This document shows, piece by piece, positions 1-8,934 of a DNA stretch of 64,000 bases. A program made the position numbers and the translations under genes. The stretch is from positions 1,178,001 through 1,242,000 of the forward strand of contig CAVWNY010000003.1 of the NCBI GenBank assembly GCA_963756545.1, written 5' to 3'. Under the pieces are notes generated by a model. It made no database searches and had not been told where the DNA came from. It worked only from the letters and a program-made list of their open reading frames with translations. The DNA comes from DATFDN01 sp963756545. GTDB lineage: Bacteria; Pseudomonadota; Alphaproteobacteria; Acetobacterales; Acetobacteraceae. Numbering within the stretch: position 1 is the stretch's first letter; every line of letters begins with the position of its first letter.

Positions 1-1489
1 GCGCCGCGATCTCCGCCTCATGCGCCGGCAGGCGGAACATGTCGGCCGGGCCGGCGAGCCAGCCCAGCGCGTAGAACTCTTGAATGGTTTTCTCGCCCAA
101 TCCCTCGATGTCGAAGGCCGGGCGGGAGACGAAGTGGACCAGCCGCTCCACCCGCTGCGCCGGGCAGACCAGCCCGCCCGTGCAGCGGCGCACAACTTCG
201 CCTGGCGGGCGCACTGCGGCGCTGCCGCAGGCGGGGCAGTGGTCGGGAAAGACGAAGGGAACAGCGTCGGGCGGACGGCGCTCAATCAGCACCGAGAGCA
301 CTTGCGGGATCACGTCACCCGCGCGCTGCACCAGCACCGTATCGCCCACGCGGACGTCCTTGCGCGCGATCTCGTCCTCGTTGTGCAGCGTGGCGCGTGC
401 GACAAGCACGCCGCCCACGTTCACCGGGGTCAGCGCGGCGACCGGGGTGAGCGCGCCGGTGCGCCCGACCTGGATACGGATGTCGTTGAGCTGCGTCGTC
501 GTCTGTTCGGCGGGGAACTTCCACGCCACCGCCCAGCGCGGCGCGCGTCCGGCGAAGCCCAGCCGACGCTGGAGCGCCAAGTCGTCGATTTTATACACGA
601 CGCCGTCGATGTCGTAGGGCAGCGCGGCGCGGGCGTCGGCCATTTCGGCCTGGAAGGATGCGGCGGCGGCCAAGTCCGGCAGGCGCCGCGACAGCTTGTT
701 GACGGTGAATCCCCAATCGCGAAGCCGGTCCAGATAGCCCGCGTGCGTGTCGGCCAATTTCTCGCTCGCCTCGCCCATCGCATAGGCGAACAGCGCGAGC
801 CGCCGCCCCGCCGTTACCTTGATGTCGAGCTGGCGAAGGCTGCCAGCCGCCCCGCTGCGCGGGTTGGCGAGCAGTCGCTGCCCGGCTTTCTCCAACGCGG
901 CGTTCAGCGCCAGGAAGTCCGCCTTGGTCATGAAGACCTCGCCCCGCACCTCGATCAGCGCGGGCGCATGGCCATGCAGGCGCTGCGGCACGGTCTCGAT
1001 GGTCCGCAGGTTGGCGGTGACGTCCTCGCCCTCGGTGCCGTCCCCGCGCGTCGCCCCGTGGACGAGCCGGCCGTGCTCATAGGTCAGGTTGATCGACAGA
1101 CCGTCGATCTTCGGCTCGCCGATCAGCGCGAGCGGGGCACTCGCCGCCAGCCCCAGGAAGCGGCGGGCGCGAGTCCAGAACTCGGTGAAATCCGCCGCCT
1201 CGAAGGCGTTATCAAGCGAAAGCATCGGCACGCGATGGCGCAGCTTGGCGAACCCGCTGGACGGCGCCCCGCCGATACGGCGCGACGGGGAGTCCGCCCG
1301 GACCAGCGCGGGGAAGCGCGCCTCGATCGCCGCGTTGCGCCGACGGAGCGCGTCGTACTCGGCATCGGTGATCTCCGGCGCGTCCCGCTCGTGATACAGG
1401 CGGTCGTGCTGGGCGATCTCGGCGGCGAGGCGGGCGAGTTCGCCGGCCGCCTCATCCGGGTTCAGTGCCTCGATCGGTGAGTCGCTCAC
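1..1489 (-). CDS. ligA: NAD-dependent DNA ligase LigA (C-terminus beyond window)
   Basis: LigA seals nicks in duplex DNA using NAD+ and acts in replication and repair. About 496 N-terminal residues are present; the rest of the HhH region and the BRCT domain lie left of the window. The adenylation motif KIDG, preceded by GEP, is encoded near 1100-1120. A four-cysteine zinc finger (CPAC ... C ... CPAQR) is encoded near 150-235, followed by the start of the helix-hairpin-helix region (DIEGLGEKTIQEF). The start is a GTG at 1489 whose GTGA overlaps the TGA stop of recN, giving the usual 4-bp translational coupling. The order bamD-recN-ligA on one strand is common in alphaproteobacteria. The assignment is firm; only the 3' end is missing because of the window edge. 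Confidence 0.96.
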   Translation of the reverse strand, partial: MSDSPIEALNPDEAAGELARLAAEIAQHDRLYHERDAPEITDAEYDALRRRNAAIEARFPALVRADSPSRRIGGAPSSGFAKLRHRVPMLSLDNAFEAADFTEFWTRARRFLGLAASAPLALIGEPKIDGLSINLTYEHGRLVHGATRGDGTEGEDVTANLRTIETVPQRLHGHAPALIEVRGEVFMTKADFLALNAALEKAGQRLLANPRSGAAGSLRQLDIKVTAGRRLALFAYAMGEASEKLADTHAGYLDRLRDWGFTVNKLSRRLPDLAAAASFQAEMADARAALPYDIDGVVYKIDDLALQRRLGFAGRAPRWAVAWKFPAEQTTTQLNDIRIQVGRTGALTPVAALTPVNVGGVLVARATLHNEDEIARKDVRVGDTVLVQRAGDVIPQVLSVLIERRPPDAVPFVFPDHCPACGSAAVRPPGEVVRRCTGGLVCPAQRVERLVHFVSRPAFDIEGLGEKTIQEFYALGWLAGPADMFRLPAHEAEIAA

Positions 1490-3195
1490 GCCGGGGCCGC
1501 CGCGAGCAGATCGTCGGCGGCGGCGCGCGCGGCTTCGGTGATGGTCTCGCCGGCCAGCATCCGGGCGATCTCCTCGCGTCGCGCCGACGTGTCCAGCGCC
1601 TCGACGCCGGTGTTGGCGCGTCCGCGCGCGATCCCCTTGGCGACCCGCAGATGCGCCGCTCCGCGCGCCGCGACCTGGGGGCTGTGCGTCACCACCAGCA
1701 CCTGAACTCGCTCCGCCACGCGCGCCAGCCGCTCGCCAACCGCCGCCGCCGTGGCGCCGCCGACACCGGAATCCACCTCGTCGAACACGAGCGTCGGGAC
1801 AGCCGAGCCGCTGGCGAGGACGACCTTGAGCGCCAGCATCAGCCGCGACAACTCGCCCCCGGAGGCGACGCGGGCGAGAGGACCCGGCGCCTGGCCTGGG
1901 TTGGTCGCCACCAGGAAGCGGACGGCGTCCGCTCCGCCCGGACCCCAACCCGTTTCCTCCACCTCGGCGATCTCCACCGCGAAACGCGCCTTGTCGAGCC
2001 GGAGCGGGGGCAGTTCGCGCGCGACCGCCCGGCTCAGCCGCTCCGCCGCTTTCCGGCGCGCCTCCGACAGGTGGCCGGCGGCCTGGATGAAGGCGGCGCG
2101 GGCGGCGGCAGCCGCGGCGGCCAGGTGCCCGATTTCGGCAGCGCCGGTCTGCACGGCCGCGAGCCGGGCGGCGAGGCTGTCGAGCAGCGCCGGCAGCTCG
2201 GCGGGTGCGACCCCGTGCTTGCGCGCGGCGGCCCGCAGCGCGAACAGCCGCTCCTCGGTCTGCTCCAGCCGGCGCGGGTCGGCCTCGGCCTCGGCAGCGA
2301 GGCGGGCCAGCAGCGTCTCGGCCTCGCCCAGCGCCTCCTCGGCCCGCTCCAGAGCGGCGATCGCGGGGGCGGCTGGGCCGTCGGCCTCGGCCGATTGCGG
2401 GGAAACCAGGCGGTGCAGGGCGCGGGCGGCGGCGCGCAGCGCGGTGGCGGGGCCGTGCGCGCGGCGGTCGCGCGGGGCGAGTTCGGCAAGCGCGGCCGTG
2501 ATCGCCTCGGCCCGGCGCTCGCCCGCCTGCAAGTCCTGCCGCTTGGCGGCCAGCCGGTCCTCCTCGTCGGGTCGCGGCGCCAGTTTGCCAAGCTCATCGA
2601 CCGCATGACGCAGCCACTCCTCGTCGCGCGCGGCCGTTGCGACCGCCTGGCGGGCCGCCGCCAGCGCGGTCGCGGCATCGCGCCAAGTGCGCCAGGCGTG
2701 GGCGGCATCCTGGCGCAGCGCGGCGGGAACGCCGAAGGCGTCCAGCAGGGCGGGATGCGTCGCCGGGTCGGCCAATCCCATCTGCTCGTGCTGGCCCTGC
2801 ACTTCGATCAGCAGCGCGCCCAGCCGGCGCAGCAGGCCGACGCCGACCGGCTGATCGCCGACGAAGCCGCGCGAGCGGCCGTCGCGCCCGACGACACGGC
2901 GCAGCACCAGATCATCGCCCACCGCCGACCCCTCGGCGGCCAATCCTTGTTCGGCCAGCAGCTCCAGCACGGCATGCCCCTCGGGCGGCGCGAAGCAGGC
3001 GGTGACGGAGGCCTGCTCCATCCCGGCGCGCACCAGCGCCGCCTCGGCCCGCGCCCCGAGCGCAAGGCCGAGGCTGTCCAGCAGAATCGATTTGCCGGCG
3101 CCGGTCTCGCCGGTCAGCACGGTCAGCCCGGGGCCGAAGGCAAGGTCCAGCCGCTCGATCAGGACCACGTCGCGGATCGAGAGGGCAGTCAGCAT
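1486..3195 (-). CDS. recN: DNA repair protein RecN
   Basis: RecN is an SMC-like ATPase of double-strand break repair in the cytoplasm. The 569-residue length fits the family (about 550-570). The Walker A motif GETGAGKS is at residues 29-36. The middle is a long alanine/arginine-rich coiled coil. Near the C-terminus are the ABC signature region (ASGGELSRLMLALK) and Walker B (LVFDEVDSGVGG), followed by the D/H-loop segment VLVVTHSPQVAA. The start is the ATG at 3195 and the stop overlaps the ligA GTG by 4 bp. bamD lies 33 bp upstream on the same strand, so the three genes are probably one transcript. The sequence shows no SOS box that I could recognise. Confidence 0.97.
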   Translation of the reverse strand: MLTALSIRDVVLIERLDLAFGPGLTVLTGETGAGKSILLDSLGLALGARAEAALVRAGMEQASVTACFAPPEGHAVLELLAEQGLAAEGSAVGDDLVLRRVVGRDGRSRGFVGDQPVGVGLLRRLGALLIEVQGQHEQMGLADPATHPALLDAFGVPAALRQDAAHAWRTWRDAATALAAARQAVATAARDEEWLRHAVDELGKLAPRPDEEDRLAAKRQDLQAGERRAEAITAALAELAPRDRRAHGPATALRAAARALHRLVSPQSAEADGPAAPAIAALERAEEALGEAETLLARLAAEAEADPRRLEQTEERLFALRAAARKHGVAPAELPALLDSLAARLAAVQTGAAEIGHLAAAAAAARAAFIQAAGHLSEARRKAAERLSRAVARELPPLRLDKARFAVEIAEVEETGWGPGGADAVRFLVATNPGQAPGPLARVASGGELSRLMLALKVVLASGSAVPTLVFDEVDSGVGGATAAAVGERLARVAERVQVLVVTHSPQVAARGAAHLRVAKGIARGRANTGVEALDTSARREEIARMLAGETITEAARAAADDLLAAAPA

Positions 3196-3228
3196 TCCCC
3201 CATCATGCTCCCGGCTCGGCGCGGCGGC

Positions 3229-4122
3229 TCAGAAGACAGTGCGCCAGGCGCGGGTCAGGAATCCCGGCCCGGAGGCACCGGCCGGCGGCGGCACCGATGC
3301 CAGATGATCGCGGTAGAGCGACGCGTACGCATCCTGGTACCAGAGGCTGCCCGGGTAGTTGTAGCCCAGCACCGACGCGGTCCGCTCGGCCTCCGTCCGC
3401 AGGCCGAGCTTCAGGTACACCTCGACCAGTCGCTCCAACGCCTCGGGGACGTGGTTGGTGGTCTGGAAATCCTGCACCACGCGCTGGAAGCGGTTGATCG
3501 CGGCCTCGTAGAGGTGCTGGTTCTCGTAGTACCGCCCGATGGCCATCTCCTTGCCGGCCAGATGGTCGCGGGCGAGGTCGATTTTCAGCCGGGCGTCGCG
3601 GGCGTAGTCCGTGCCGGGAAAGCGGTCCGACACCTCGTTCAATGCGGCCATTGCATCGACGGTCGTCTTCTGGTCGCGCTGCACGTCCTCGATCTGCTCG
3701 TAGTAGCAGAGGGCGCGCAGGTAATAGGCGTAGGCGACATCCTGGCCGGTGGGATGGAGCTGGATGTAACGCTCCAAGGTCGCAATCGACTGGTCGTAAT
3801 GGTTTTGCAGGTACTGGGTGTATCCCAGCATGAGCTGCGCCCGCCCCGCCCAGGTGGAGTAAGGGTAGTTTTCCTCGATCGCGGTAAACTGGTCGGACGC
3901 GCTGGCGTACCGGCTGCTTCCCAGGGCATCCATGCCATTGTTGTAAAGCTCCTCTGGGGGACGCGGGGGGCCGCTGACCTGCGCCTTCTGACCGGCGGCC
4001 GAGCCGCCGCAGCCCACGAGCCCCAACGGCAGCAGCAAGGGCACGAGCAGAGCCGCCGCGCGGGCGATGCTGCGCGGCGCGGCCGTGAGGGTGGGGCGGT
4101 CCACCGTCAATTCCCGGTTCAT
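3229..4122 (-). CDS. bamD: Outer membrane assembly lipoprotein BamD
   Basis: BamD is the essential lipoprotein of the BAM complex that folds beta-barrel proteins into the outer membrane; the tandem OmpA-like proteins encoded at 11-13.5 kb would be its clients. The 297-residue product has a hydrophobic N-terminal signal ending in the lipobox LVGC, with the acylated Cys at residue 38. It is followed by TPR-like repeats with the BamD pattern: LYNNGMDAL, then YPYSTWAGRAQLMLGYTQY, then YLRALCYYEQI. The run of Tyr/Leu-rich helical repeats and the length match the family. The upstream lpxC gene often found in relatives is absent; a histidine kinase is there instead. No clear Shine-Dalgarno sequence is seen before the ATG at 4122. 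Confidence 0.95.
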   Translation of the reverse strand: MNRELTVDRPTLTAAPRSIARAAALLVPLLLPLGLVGCGGSAAGQKAQVSGPPRPPEELYNNGMDALGSSRYASASDQFTAIEENYPYSTWAGRAQLMLGYTQYLQNHYDQSIATLERYIQLHPTGQDVAYAYYLRALCYYEQIEDVQRDQKTTVDAMAALNEVSDRFPGTDYARDARLKIDLARDHLAGKEMAIGRYYENQHLYEAAINRFQRVVQDFQTTNHVPEALERLVEVYLKLGLRTEAERTASVLGYNYPGSLWYQDAYASLYRDHLASVPPPAGASGPGFLTRAWRTVF

Positions 4123-4204
4123 GACGGGCGCTTATAGCAACGCAAGCCGCGCTGGGCGAGGCGTCCCGTGTAGTTGGGGCATCCGTACCGCCCGCCCCCT
4201 CGGT

Positions 4205-5704
4205 TCAGTGGGCGATCTCGCGCTCCGTTTCCAACGCCGCGCCCAACGTCGTCCGCAGCGCCTCGATGGTGTACGGCTTGCGCAGGAACGGCAGGCGTGC
4301 CGCGGCGAGGCGGGCGGAAACTCCGCCGCCATAGCCGCTGGTCAGCACCATCGGGATCTTCAAGTTGCGCTTCGACATCTCGCGTGCGAGATCGAGCCCG
4401 CTGCCGCTGGCGCCGAGCAGCACGTCGCTGAAGATTAGATCGATGCAGTCGCTGCCCGACAGCACCGCGATCGCGGCGGGGAGGGAGGAAACCCGCAGGC
4501 CGCGATGGCCGAGCCGGTCCAGCATCTCGAGAACGACCGACGCCACTTCGTCATCGTCCTCCACCACCAGCACGGCGAGGTGATCCGGGGCCGGCCCGTA
4601 TGGAGCGGGTCGCGCCGGTTCGGCGTCGATGGGCGCCGGTGCGCGGGTCGAACGCGGCAGCAGGATCGCGACCGTGCTGCCCTGGCCGGGCTGGCCCTCG
4701 GCCCGCGCGATGCCGCCCGACTGCCGGGCGAAGCCGTAGACCTGGGCGAGGCCGAGGCCGGTGCCCTTGCCCGGCGGCTTGGTCGTGAAGAACGGCTCGA
4801 ACACGCGGGCCAGCACCTCTTCTGTCATCCCCGCGCCGGTATCGCTTACGAACAGCTCCACATAGTCGCCGGGCGACAGGCCGAGCTGCCGCGCAACCGG
4901 ACCGTCGGCGACGTTGCGTGCTCCGAGCACGATGGTCCCGCCGTTCGGCATGGCGTCGCGGGCGTTCACGGCCAAATTGAGCACGGCCAGTTCCAGGGCC
5001 GCCAAGTCCGCCTCCACCGGCCAGATGCTAGGAGGCAGACTAGTGATGATGCGGATGTCGTCACGCAGCCCGTGGCACAGCAACTCCCGCAATCCCTCGA
5101 TGTGCCGCGCGATGTCCAGGCGTTCGGGGTTGAGCGGCTGGCGCCTCGCGAAGGCGAGCAGGCGACGGGTCAGGTCTGCGCCGCGCCATGCCGCCTCCTC
5201 CATCCGTCGTGTCAGACGGTCGCGCCGCTCCTCATCGGTTGTACGTGACAGGAGTTGTAGCCCGCTGGTGATCACCGTCAAAAGATTGTTGAAATCGTGG
5301 GCGATGCCGCCGGTGAGCTGGCCGATCGCCTCCAGCTTCTGTGACTGGAACGCCTGGGCCTGAATGGACTCGGCGCGGGTCGGGGAGTCCGCAGCGGGGT
5401 CTTGGATGGCCGTCAGCATGTCGGCGTGGGTGTCCAAGGCGGCGGCAAGCTCACCTTCGATGTCTCCCAGCGCGGTAAGGTCGGCCGTCAGCGCGCTGGT
5501 CTCGTCCATGCTCGACCGTGACAGTCCAAGAACCACCCGTTTGCGCGCCGCGTCGTGACGAACCAGCGCGGCGCGCAACCCCCGTGTCCGTGCCAACAGG
5601 TCGGGCAACGCCTCGCGCATTCGATTTAATGCCGTCCGCTGGGCGGCGTAGGGGCCGCCACCTTCCGCGCGTGGCAACCCGTCGGCGTCCTCCCCCGTGG
5701 TCAT
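4205..5704 (-). CDS. Hybrid sensor histidine kinase with C-terminal receiver domain
   Basis: This is a cytoplasmic two-component kinase without obvious membrane segments. From the chosen start the protein has about 499 residues. An N-terminal helical region comes first, then a HisKA-type dimerisation helix with the phospho-acceptor His in GGIAHDFNNLL. The HATPase domain follows (N box NLAVNARDAMPNGG, G1 box DTGAGM, F/G2 boxes FEPFFTTK and GKGTGLGL). A C-terminal receiver domain has the acidic pocket VVEDDDE, the phospho-Asp in DLIFSDVLLG and the conserved Lys in LRKPY. The frame is open to 5791, but the ATG at 5704 is preceded by AGGCGA at suitable spacing, so I start there. The input signal is unknown: no PAS or GAF domain was recognised. 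No separate response regulator gene lies next to it. Confidence 0.85.
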   Translation of the reverse strand: MTTGEDADGLPRAEGGGPYAAQRTALNRMREALPDLLARTRGLRAALVRHDAARKRVVLGLSRSSMDETSALTADLTALGDIEGELAAALDTHADMLTAIQDPAADSPTRAESIQAQAFQSQKLEAIGQLTGGIAHDFNNLLTVITSGLQLLSRTTDEERRDRLTRRMEEAAWRGADLTRRLLAFARRQPLNPERLDIARHIEGLRELLCHGLRDDIRIITSLPPSIWPVEADLAALELAVLNLAVNARDAMPNGGTIVLGARNVADGPVARQLGLSPGDYVELFVSDTGAGMTEEVLARVFEPFFTTKPPGKGTGLGLAQVYGFARQSGGIARAEGQPGQGSTVAILLPRSTRAPAPIDAEPARPAPYGPAPDHLAVLVVEDDDEVASVVLEMLDRLGHRGLRVSSLPAAIAVLSGSDCIDLIFSDVLLGASGSGLDLAREMSKRNLKIPMVLTSGYGGGVSARLAAARLPFLRKPYTIEALRTTLGAALETEREIAH

Positions 5705-5915
5705 CGCGTTCGCCTGGCTTACACGCATATAATGCAGAACCCGCCGCATGCGGGCCAGTTTGCCCAGGCGCGAATGGCACACAACACGCAAGCGTGACTT
5801 CGCCTTCTACCACCCTCGTTTCACAGGGACGGGGAACCGGGCGCGGTTCGCGAGGTTTCAGGCCGAGCCGCAGGTGCGGGGCGGTGCGCCCTGCTGAACG
5901 ACAGGGAGTTTTCAG

Positions 5916-6071
5916 GTGACTTTGCCGGTGGGAGCGGCTCCGCCGTCCGCGGAGGCGATCCGGGAATGGTTTCGCCGGACACGTGAGCGCGAACCGACGG
6001 AGCAGGAGGTGGAAGAGCTGCGGCGCGACCTGACGCGGCGCGATCCGGAGCCGAGTTCGGACACTCCGTAG
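5916..6071 (+). CDS. Small hypothetical protein upstream of the YihY gene
   Basis: A 51-residue ORF starts with GTG at 5916 behind a good ribosome-binding site (AGGGAG at 5903-5908) and stops with TAG 6 bp before the next gene. The product is highly charged: after a short Ala/Pro-rich start it reads EWFRRTREREPTEQEVEELR, then a basic and acidic tail. This looks like a short amphipathic helix followed by a disordered end. It has no signal peptide or membrane segment. The spacing suggests translational coupling with the YihY/BrkB gene. No function is recognised. Support comes from the ribosome-binding site, the tight spacing and the non-random charged composition. Confidence 0.55.
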   Translation: MTLPVGAAPPSAEAIREWFRRTREREPTEQEVEELRRDLTRRDPEPSSDTP

Positions 6072-6077
6072 CAAACA

Positions 6078-6941
6078 ATGCGCGCGCCGCATCCGCTGCA
6101 TACGGGCTGGGTGCTGCTGCGCGACACCGTGGCCGAGTTCTTCAACGACAACGCGCTGAGCCGGGGCGCGGCGCTGGCGTTCTACACGGCTTTCGCGCTC
6201 GCGCCTGTGCTGCTGATTGCGATTGCCGCCGCCGGCGAGGTGTTCGGGCGCGCCGCCGCGCAGGGCGCGGTGGTCAAGGAGCTCTCCGGGGTGATGGGGG
6301 CGGAGAGCGCAGAGGCGTTGCAATCGCTCCTCCAAGGAGCCTTCCGTCATCCCGGCTCGGGGCTCGCCGCGACCGTGATTGGCGGCATGACGCTCTTGGT
6401 CACCGCGACGGGCGTGTTCGTGGAGCTGCAATCCTCGCTCAACGCCATCTGGAAGGCCGATCCTACGAATTTCAGCACCGCCCAAATTCTGCGGGCGCGC
6501 CTGCTGTCGCTCGGGATTCTTGCCGCCCTGGCATTCCTGCTGATTTCCTCGCTGCTCTTCAGTGCCGCTCTGCACGCGGCAGGAGCGCATTTCCACCTGA
6601 TCTCGCCAAGGTCCCAGGCCATCCTGCAAGCGGCGGAGATCGCCTTCTCGTTCGTCCTGCTGGTGCTGTTATTCGCCGCCATCTACAAGGTGCTGCCCGA
6701 GCGTAACATAGCGTGGCGCGACGTGGGCATTGGCGCGGTCGTGACAGCGGGGCTGTTCACAGTTGGCAAGTTCGCGATCAGTTTCTACATCGGCAGCAGC
6801 GCGATCGCCACGAGCTATGGGTCCGCCGGCTCGCTGATTGTGCTGATGATCTGGATCTACTACTCGACCCAGATTTTCTTCTTCGGCGCCGAGTTCACCA
6901 AGGTGTACGCCTCATGGCGCGGCCGGTTCACCACGCGGTGA
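6078..6941 (+). CDS. YihY/virulence factor BrkB family membrane protein
   Basis: An inner-membrane protein of 287 residues with about six hydrophobic segments. It matches the YihY/BrkB family: the N-terminus has the ALSRGAALAFYTAFALAPV-type motif (residues about 29-50). A loop near residues 125-150 reads LNAIWKADP, and the C-terminus carries the YGSAGSLIVLMIWIYYSTQI motif split over the last helix (about 249-270). The molecular role of the family is not settled; earlier annotation as RNase BN is known to be wrong. The gene follows a small ORF by 6 bp and converges with the M20 gene downstream (10 bp between stops). Confidence 0.93.
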   Translation: MRAPHPLHTGWVLLRDTVAEFFNDNALSRGAALAFYTAFALAPVLLIAIAAAGEVFGRAAAQGAVVKELSGVMGAESAEALQSLLQGAFRHPGSGLAATVIGGMTLLVTATGVFVELQSSLNAIWKADPTNFSTAQILRARLLSLGILAALAFLLISSLLFSAALHAAGAHFHLISPRSQAILQAAEIAFSFVLLVLLFAAIYKVLPERNIAWRDVGIGAVVTAGLFTVGKFAISFYIGSSAIATSYGSAGSLIVLMIWIYYSTQIFFFGAEFTKVYASWRGRFTTR

Positions 6942-6951
6942 GCGCGCCGCC

Positions 6952-8175
6952 TCACGCCAGCAGGTCGAGCGCGGCGCGGGCGAGGGCCTGGACGCCGAAG
7001 CCGATGCAGCCTTCGTCGGGCTGATAGCCGGAGTTGTGCAGCTTGTCCTGCCGCCCCGGCTGGGCGGAACCGACGCGGAGCTGAAAGCCCGGAACAAGGT
7101 CCGCCATCAGCGCGAAATCCTCGCCGCCGAGACTTGCCTCGCCCTCGGCGACCGGGTCGCCTTCGCGCACCGCGGCGGCGAATTGCCGGCGCACCGCCGC
7201 GACCGTGGGGTCGAGCACGCGGTCGTCGTTGATCAGGGGCGGCGTGCCGCGTCGGTAGGTGACGTCGCAGCGCACGCGCATTCCCTCGGCGATGCCCGCG
7301 CAGAGCCGCCGGATGGCTGCCTCGGCCAGATCGCGCACCTCGGGGTGCAGGGTGCGGACGGTGCCTTTGATCTCGACGCTGTCGGGAATGATGTTGGCCG
7401 CCAGACCGCCCGCCAGGACGCCCACCGTCACCACTGCCGGGCGTAGCGGGGGCACCTCGCGCGAGACGACGGTTTGGAGCTGCGTGACCAAGGTGGCGGC
7501 GGCGACGATCGGATCGACCGCGGTGTGCGGCCAGGCGGCGTGACCCGAGCGGCCATTCACCACGATCTCGAAGCGATCCGCCGCCGCGAGGCAGGCGCCG
7601 CGAACGAAGCCGAAGCTGCCGGCCGGCATATCCGGGTAGTTGTGGAAGCCGAGCGCGAAATCGACCTTCGGGTCATCCATGACGCCGTCGGCGATCATCG
7701 CCGCCATCCCGCCCAGCCCCTCCTCGGCGGGCTGAAACACGAGCTTCACCGTACCGGCCAGCCGCGGGGCGAGGTCCTTCAGGACGGCCGCGACGCCGAT
7801 CAAGGTCGTGGTGTGGATGTCGTGGCCGCAGGCGTGCATCTTGCCGGGCTCGGTGCTCTCCCAGGGAAGGCCGGTCCGTTCCTGGATCGGCAGCGCGTCC
7901 ATGTCTGCGCGGATCGCGAGCACCGGGCCGGAGCGCCCGCCCTCGATCAGCCCGACCACGCCGGTTTTGCCGATGCCGGTGCGGTGGGGGATCCCCAACC
8001 GTTCCAGCTCCCCCGCGACGATCCCGGCGGTTCGCACCTCCTCGAACCCCAGCTCCGGATGGGCGTGGATGTCGCGCCGGATCGCGATCAGGGCGGCCTC
8101 GATCCGGCCGACCGCGTCACGAATGGCAATTTCGGGGTCGTTTGCGAGGTTGGCGGGAAGCTGGGACGCGGGCAT
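6952..8175 (-). CDS. M20 family amidohydrolase (hippurate hydrolase/aminoacylase-like)
   Basis: This is a cytoplasmic metal-dependent amidohydrolase that cleaves N-acyl amino acids or related amides; the substrate cannot be told from sequence. From the ATG at 8175 the product has 407 residues, normal for the family. The N-terminal motif RRDIHAHPELGFEE is followed by the metal-binding RADMDALPIQE and ACGHDIHTT (the His/Asp pair), then the catalytic Glu in FQPAEEGLGG and the dimerisation domain (residues about 200-310). A late His lies in the HNSGYQPDE region. The reading frame is open further upstream to 8358, but that part overlaps the PAP2 gene and does not resemble the family. It lies downstream of the PAP2 gene on the same strand, 64 bp apart. 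Confidence 0.9.
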   Translation of the reverse strand: MPASQLPANLANDPEIAIRDAVGRIEAALIAIRRDIHAHPELGFEEVRTAGIVAGELERLGIPHRTGIGKTGVVGLIEGGRSGPVLAIRADMDALPIQERTGLPWESTEPGKMHACGHDIHTTTLIGVAAVLKDLAPRLAGTVKLVFQPAEEGLGGMAAMIADGVMDDPKVDFALGFHNYPDMPAGSFGFVRGACLAAADRFEIVVNGRSGHAAWPHTAVDPIVAAATLVTQLQTVVSREVPPLRPAVVTVGVLAGGLAANIIPDSVEIKGTVRTLHPEVRDLAEAAIRRLCAGIAEGMRVRCDVTYRRGTPPLINDDRVLDPTVAAVRRQFAAAVREGDPVAEGEASLGGEDFALMADLVPGFQLRVGSAQPGRQDKLHNSGYQPDEGCIGFGVQALARAALDLLA

Positions 8176-8239
8176 GGGGGCTCTCGGCGCGATGAGAGTT
8201 GGAGGATGCCGGGCGCCGGCCCACCAGGCAAGCCAGGGC

Positions 8240-8929
8240 TCAGCGCCACCCGTTCCGGCTGTGGTCGGTCGAAAGGATGCTCGGGCCGTCCGCGCCGCGA
8301 CACACCTGGAGTTCGCGCGCGGCGCGCAGGGCGACGCGATGGATGCGCGGTTCGGCATCCAGGTGAAAGCCGCGGAATAGCCCGACCACCACCACCGCTA
8401 CGGCGGCCAGCCAGCGCAGCCGAATCCCTCGCGGCGTCGGGCCGGCCAGGCGGCCGAGCGCGAGCGCCCCCGCGATCCCGACGGCGGCACCCAGCAGCAC
8501 CTCCGGCCCGGTATGCACGCGGAGCACCAGCCGCGATATCCCGATCAGCACACCCGCGAAGCCGGATGCCAGGAGGACCGCGCGGGTTCGCTGATGCCTC
8601 GCGAACACGACCCCGAGACCGCCCAGCACAATGGCGGCGGCGGCGGTGTGTCCGCTCGGGCTCCGCAAATCCGGCGGGCCGCAGGCGAAGAAGACGAGCT
8701 TGAGCAGCAGCATCAGCGCGAGTGTCGCCCCGACGGCCAGCACCCAGGCGAGCGCGCCGCGCACCCAGCCGAGCGCGGCCAGCGTGCAGGCGATCGCGAA
8801 CACCAGGGGTAAGATCACCGCCTCGTCGGCGAAATTGCTTATGAAATGGCTCAGATACAGATCTTTCGAAAAGCAGCGGCGGGCGGCCCCGCAAGAGGAC
8901 ACTCTAGGCTGATCTGCCTCGGCGCGCAC
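8240..8929 (-). CDS. PAP2-superfamily membrane phosphatase
   Basis: An integral membrane phosphatase of 229 residues with five to six hydrophobic stretches. The PAP2 motifs are visible. The first is a K-x-x-x-x-x-x-P-like KLVFFACGPPD (a relaxed version of KxxxxxxRP), followed directly by the second, PSGHTAAA. The third is SRLVLRVHTGPEV, in which the usual Asp of SRxxxxxHxxxD is Glu. Likely substrates are lipid phosphates or pyrophosphates such as phosphatidic acid or undecaprenyl-PP. The most likely start is the GTG at 8929, 5 bp after the pyrophosphatase stop; no ATG lies in frame near the first membrane helix. The Cys-rich first 20 residues are unusual, and the true start may be the GTG nine codons further in. 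Confidence 0.8.
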   Translation of the reverse strand: MRAEADQPRVSSCGAARRCFSKDLYLSHFISNFADEAVILPLVFAIACTLAALGWVRGALAWVLAVGATLALMLLLKLVFFACGPPDLRSPSGHTAAAAIVLGGLGVVFARHQRTRAVLLASGFAGVLIGISRLVLRVHTGPEVLLGAAVGIAGALALGRLAGPTPRGIRLRWLAAVAVVVVGLFRGFHLDAEPRIHRVALRAARELQVCRGADGPSILSTDHSRNGWR

Positions 8930-8934
8930 CTATT

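Noticed and set aside
1465..4137. 890-codon open frame on the + strand opposite recN and bamD
   Set aside because: Arg/Gly/Pro-rich translation with no domain; it is the G+C-driven shadow of clearly identified genes on the minus strand. The same applies to long opposite-strand frames at 30887-33103, 45543-47660 and 49156-50868.
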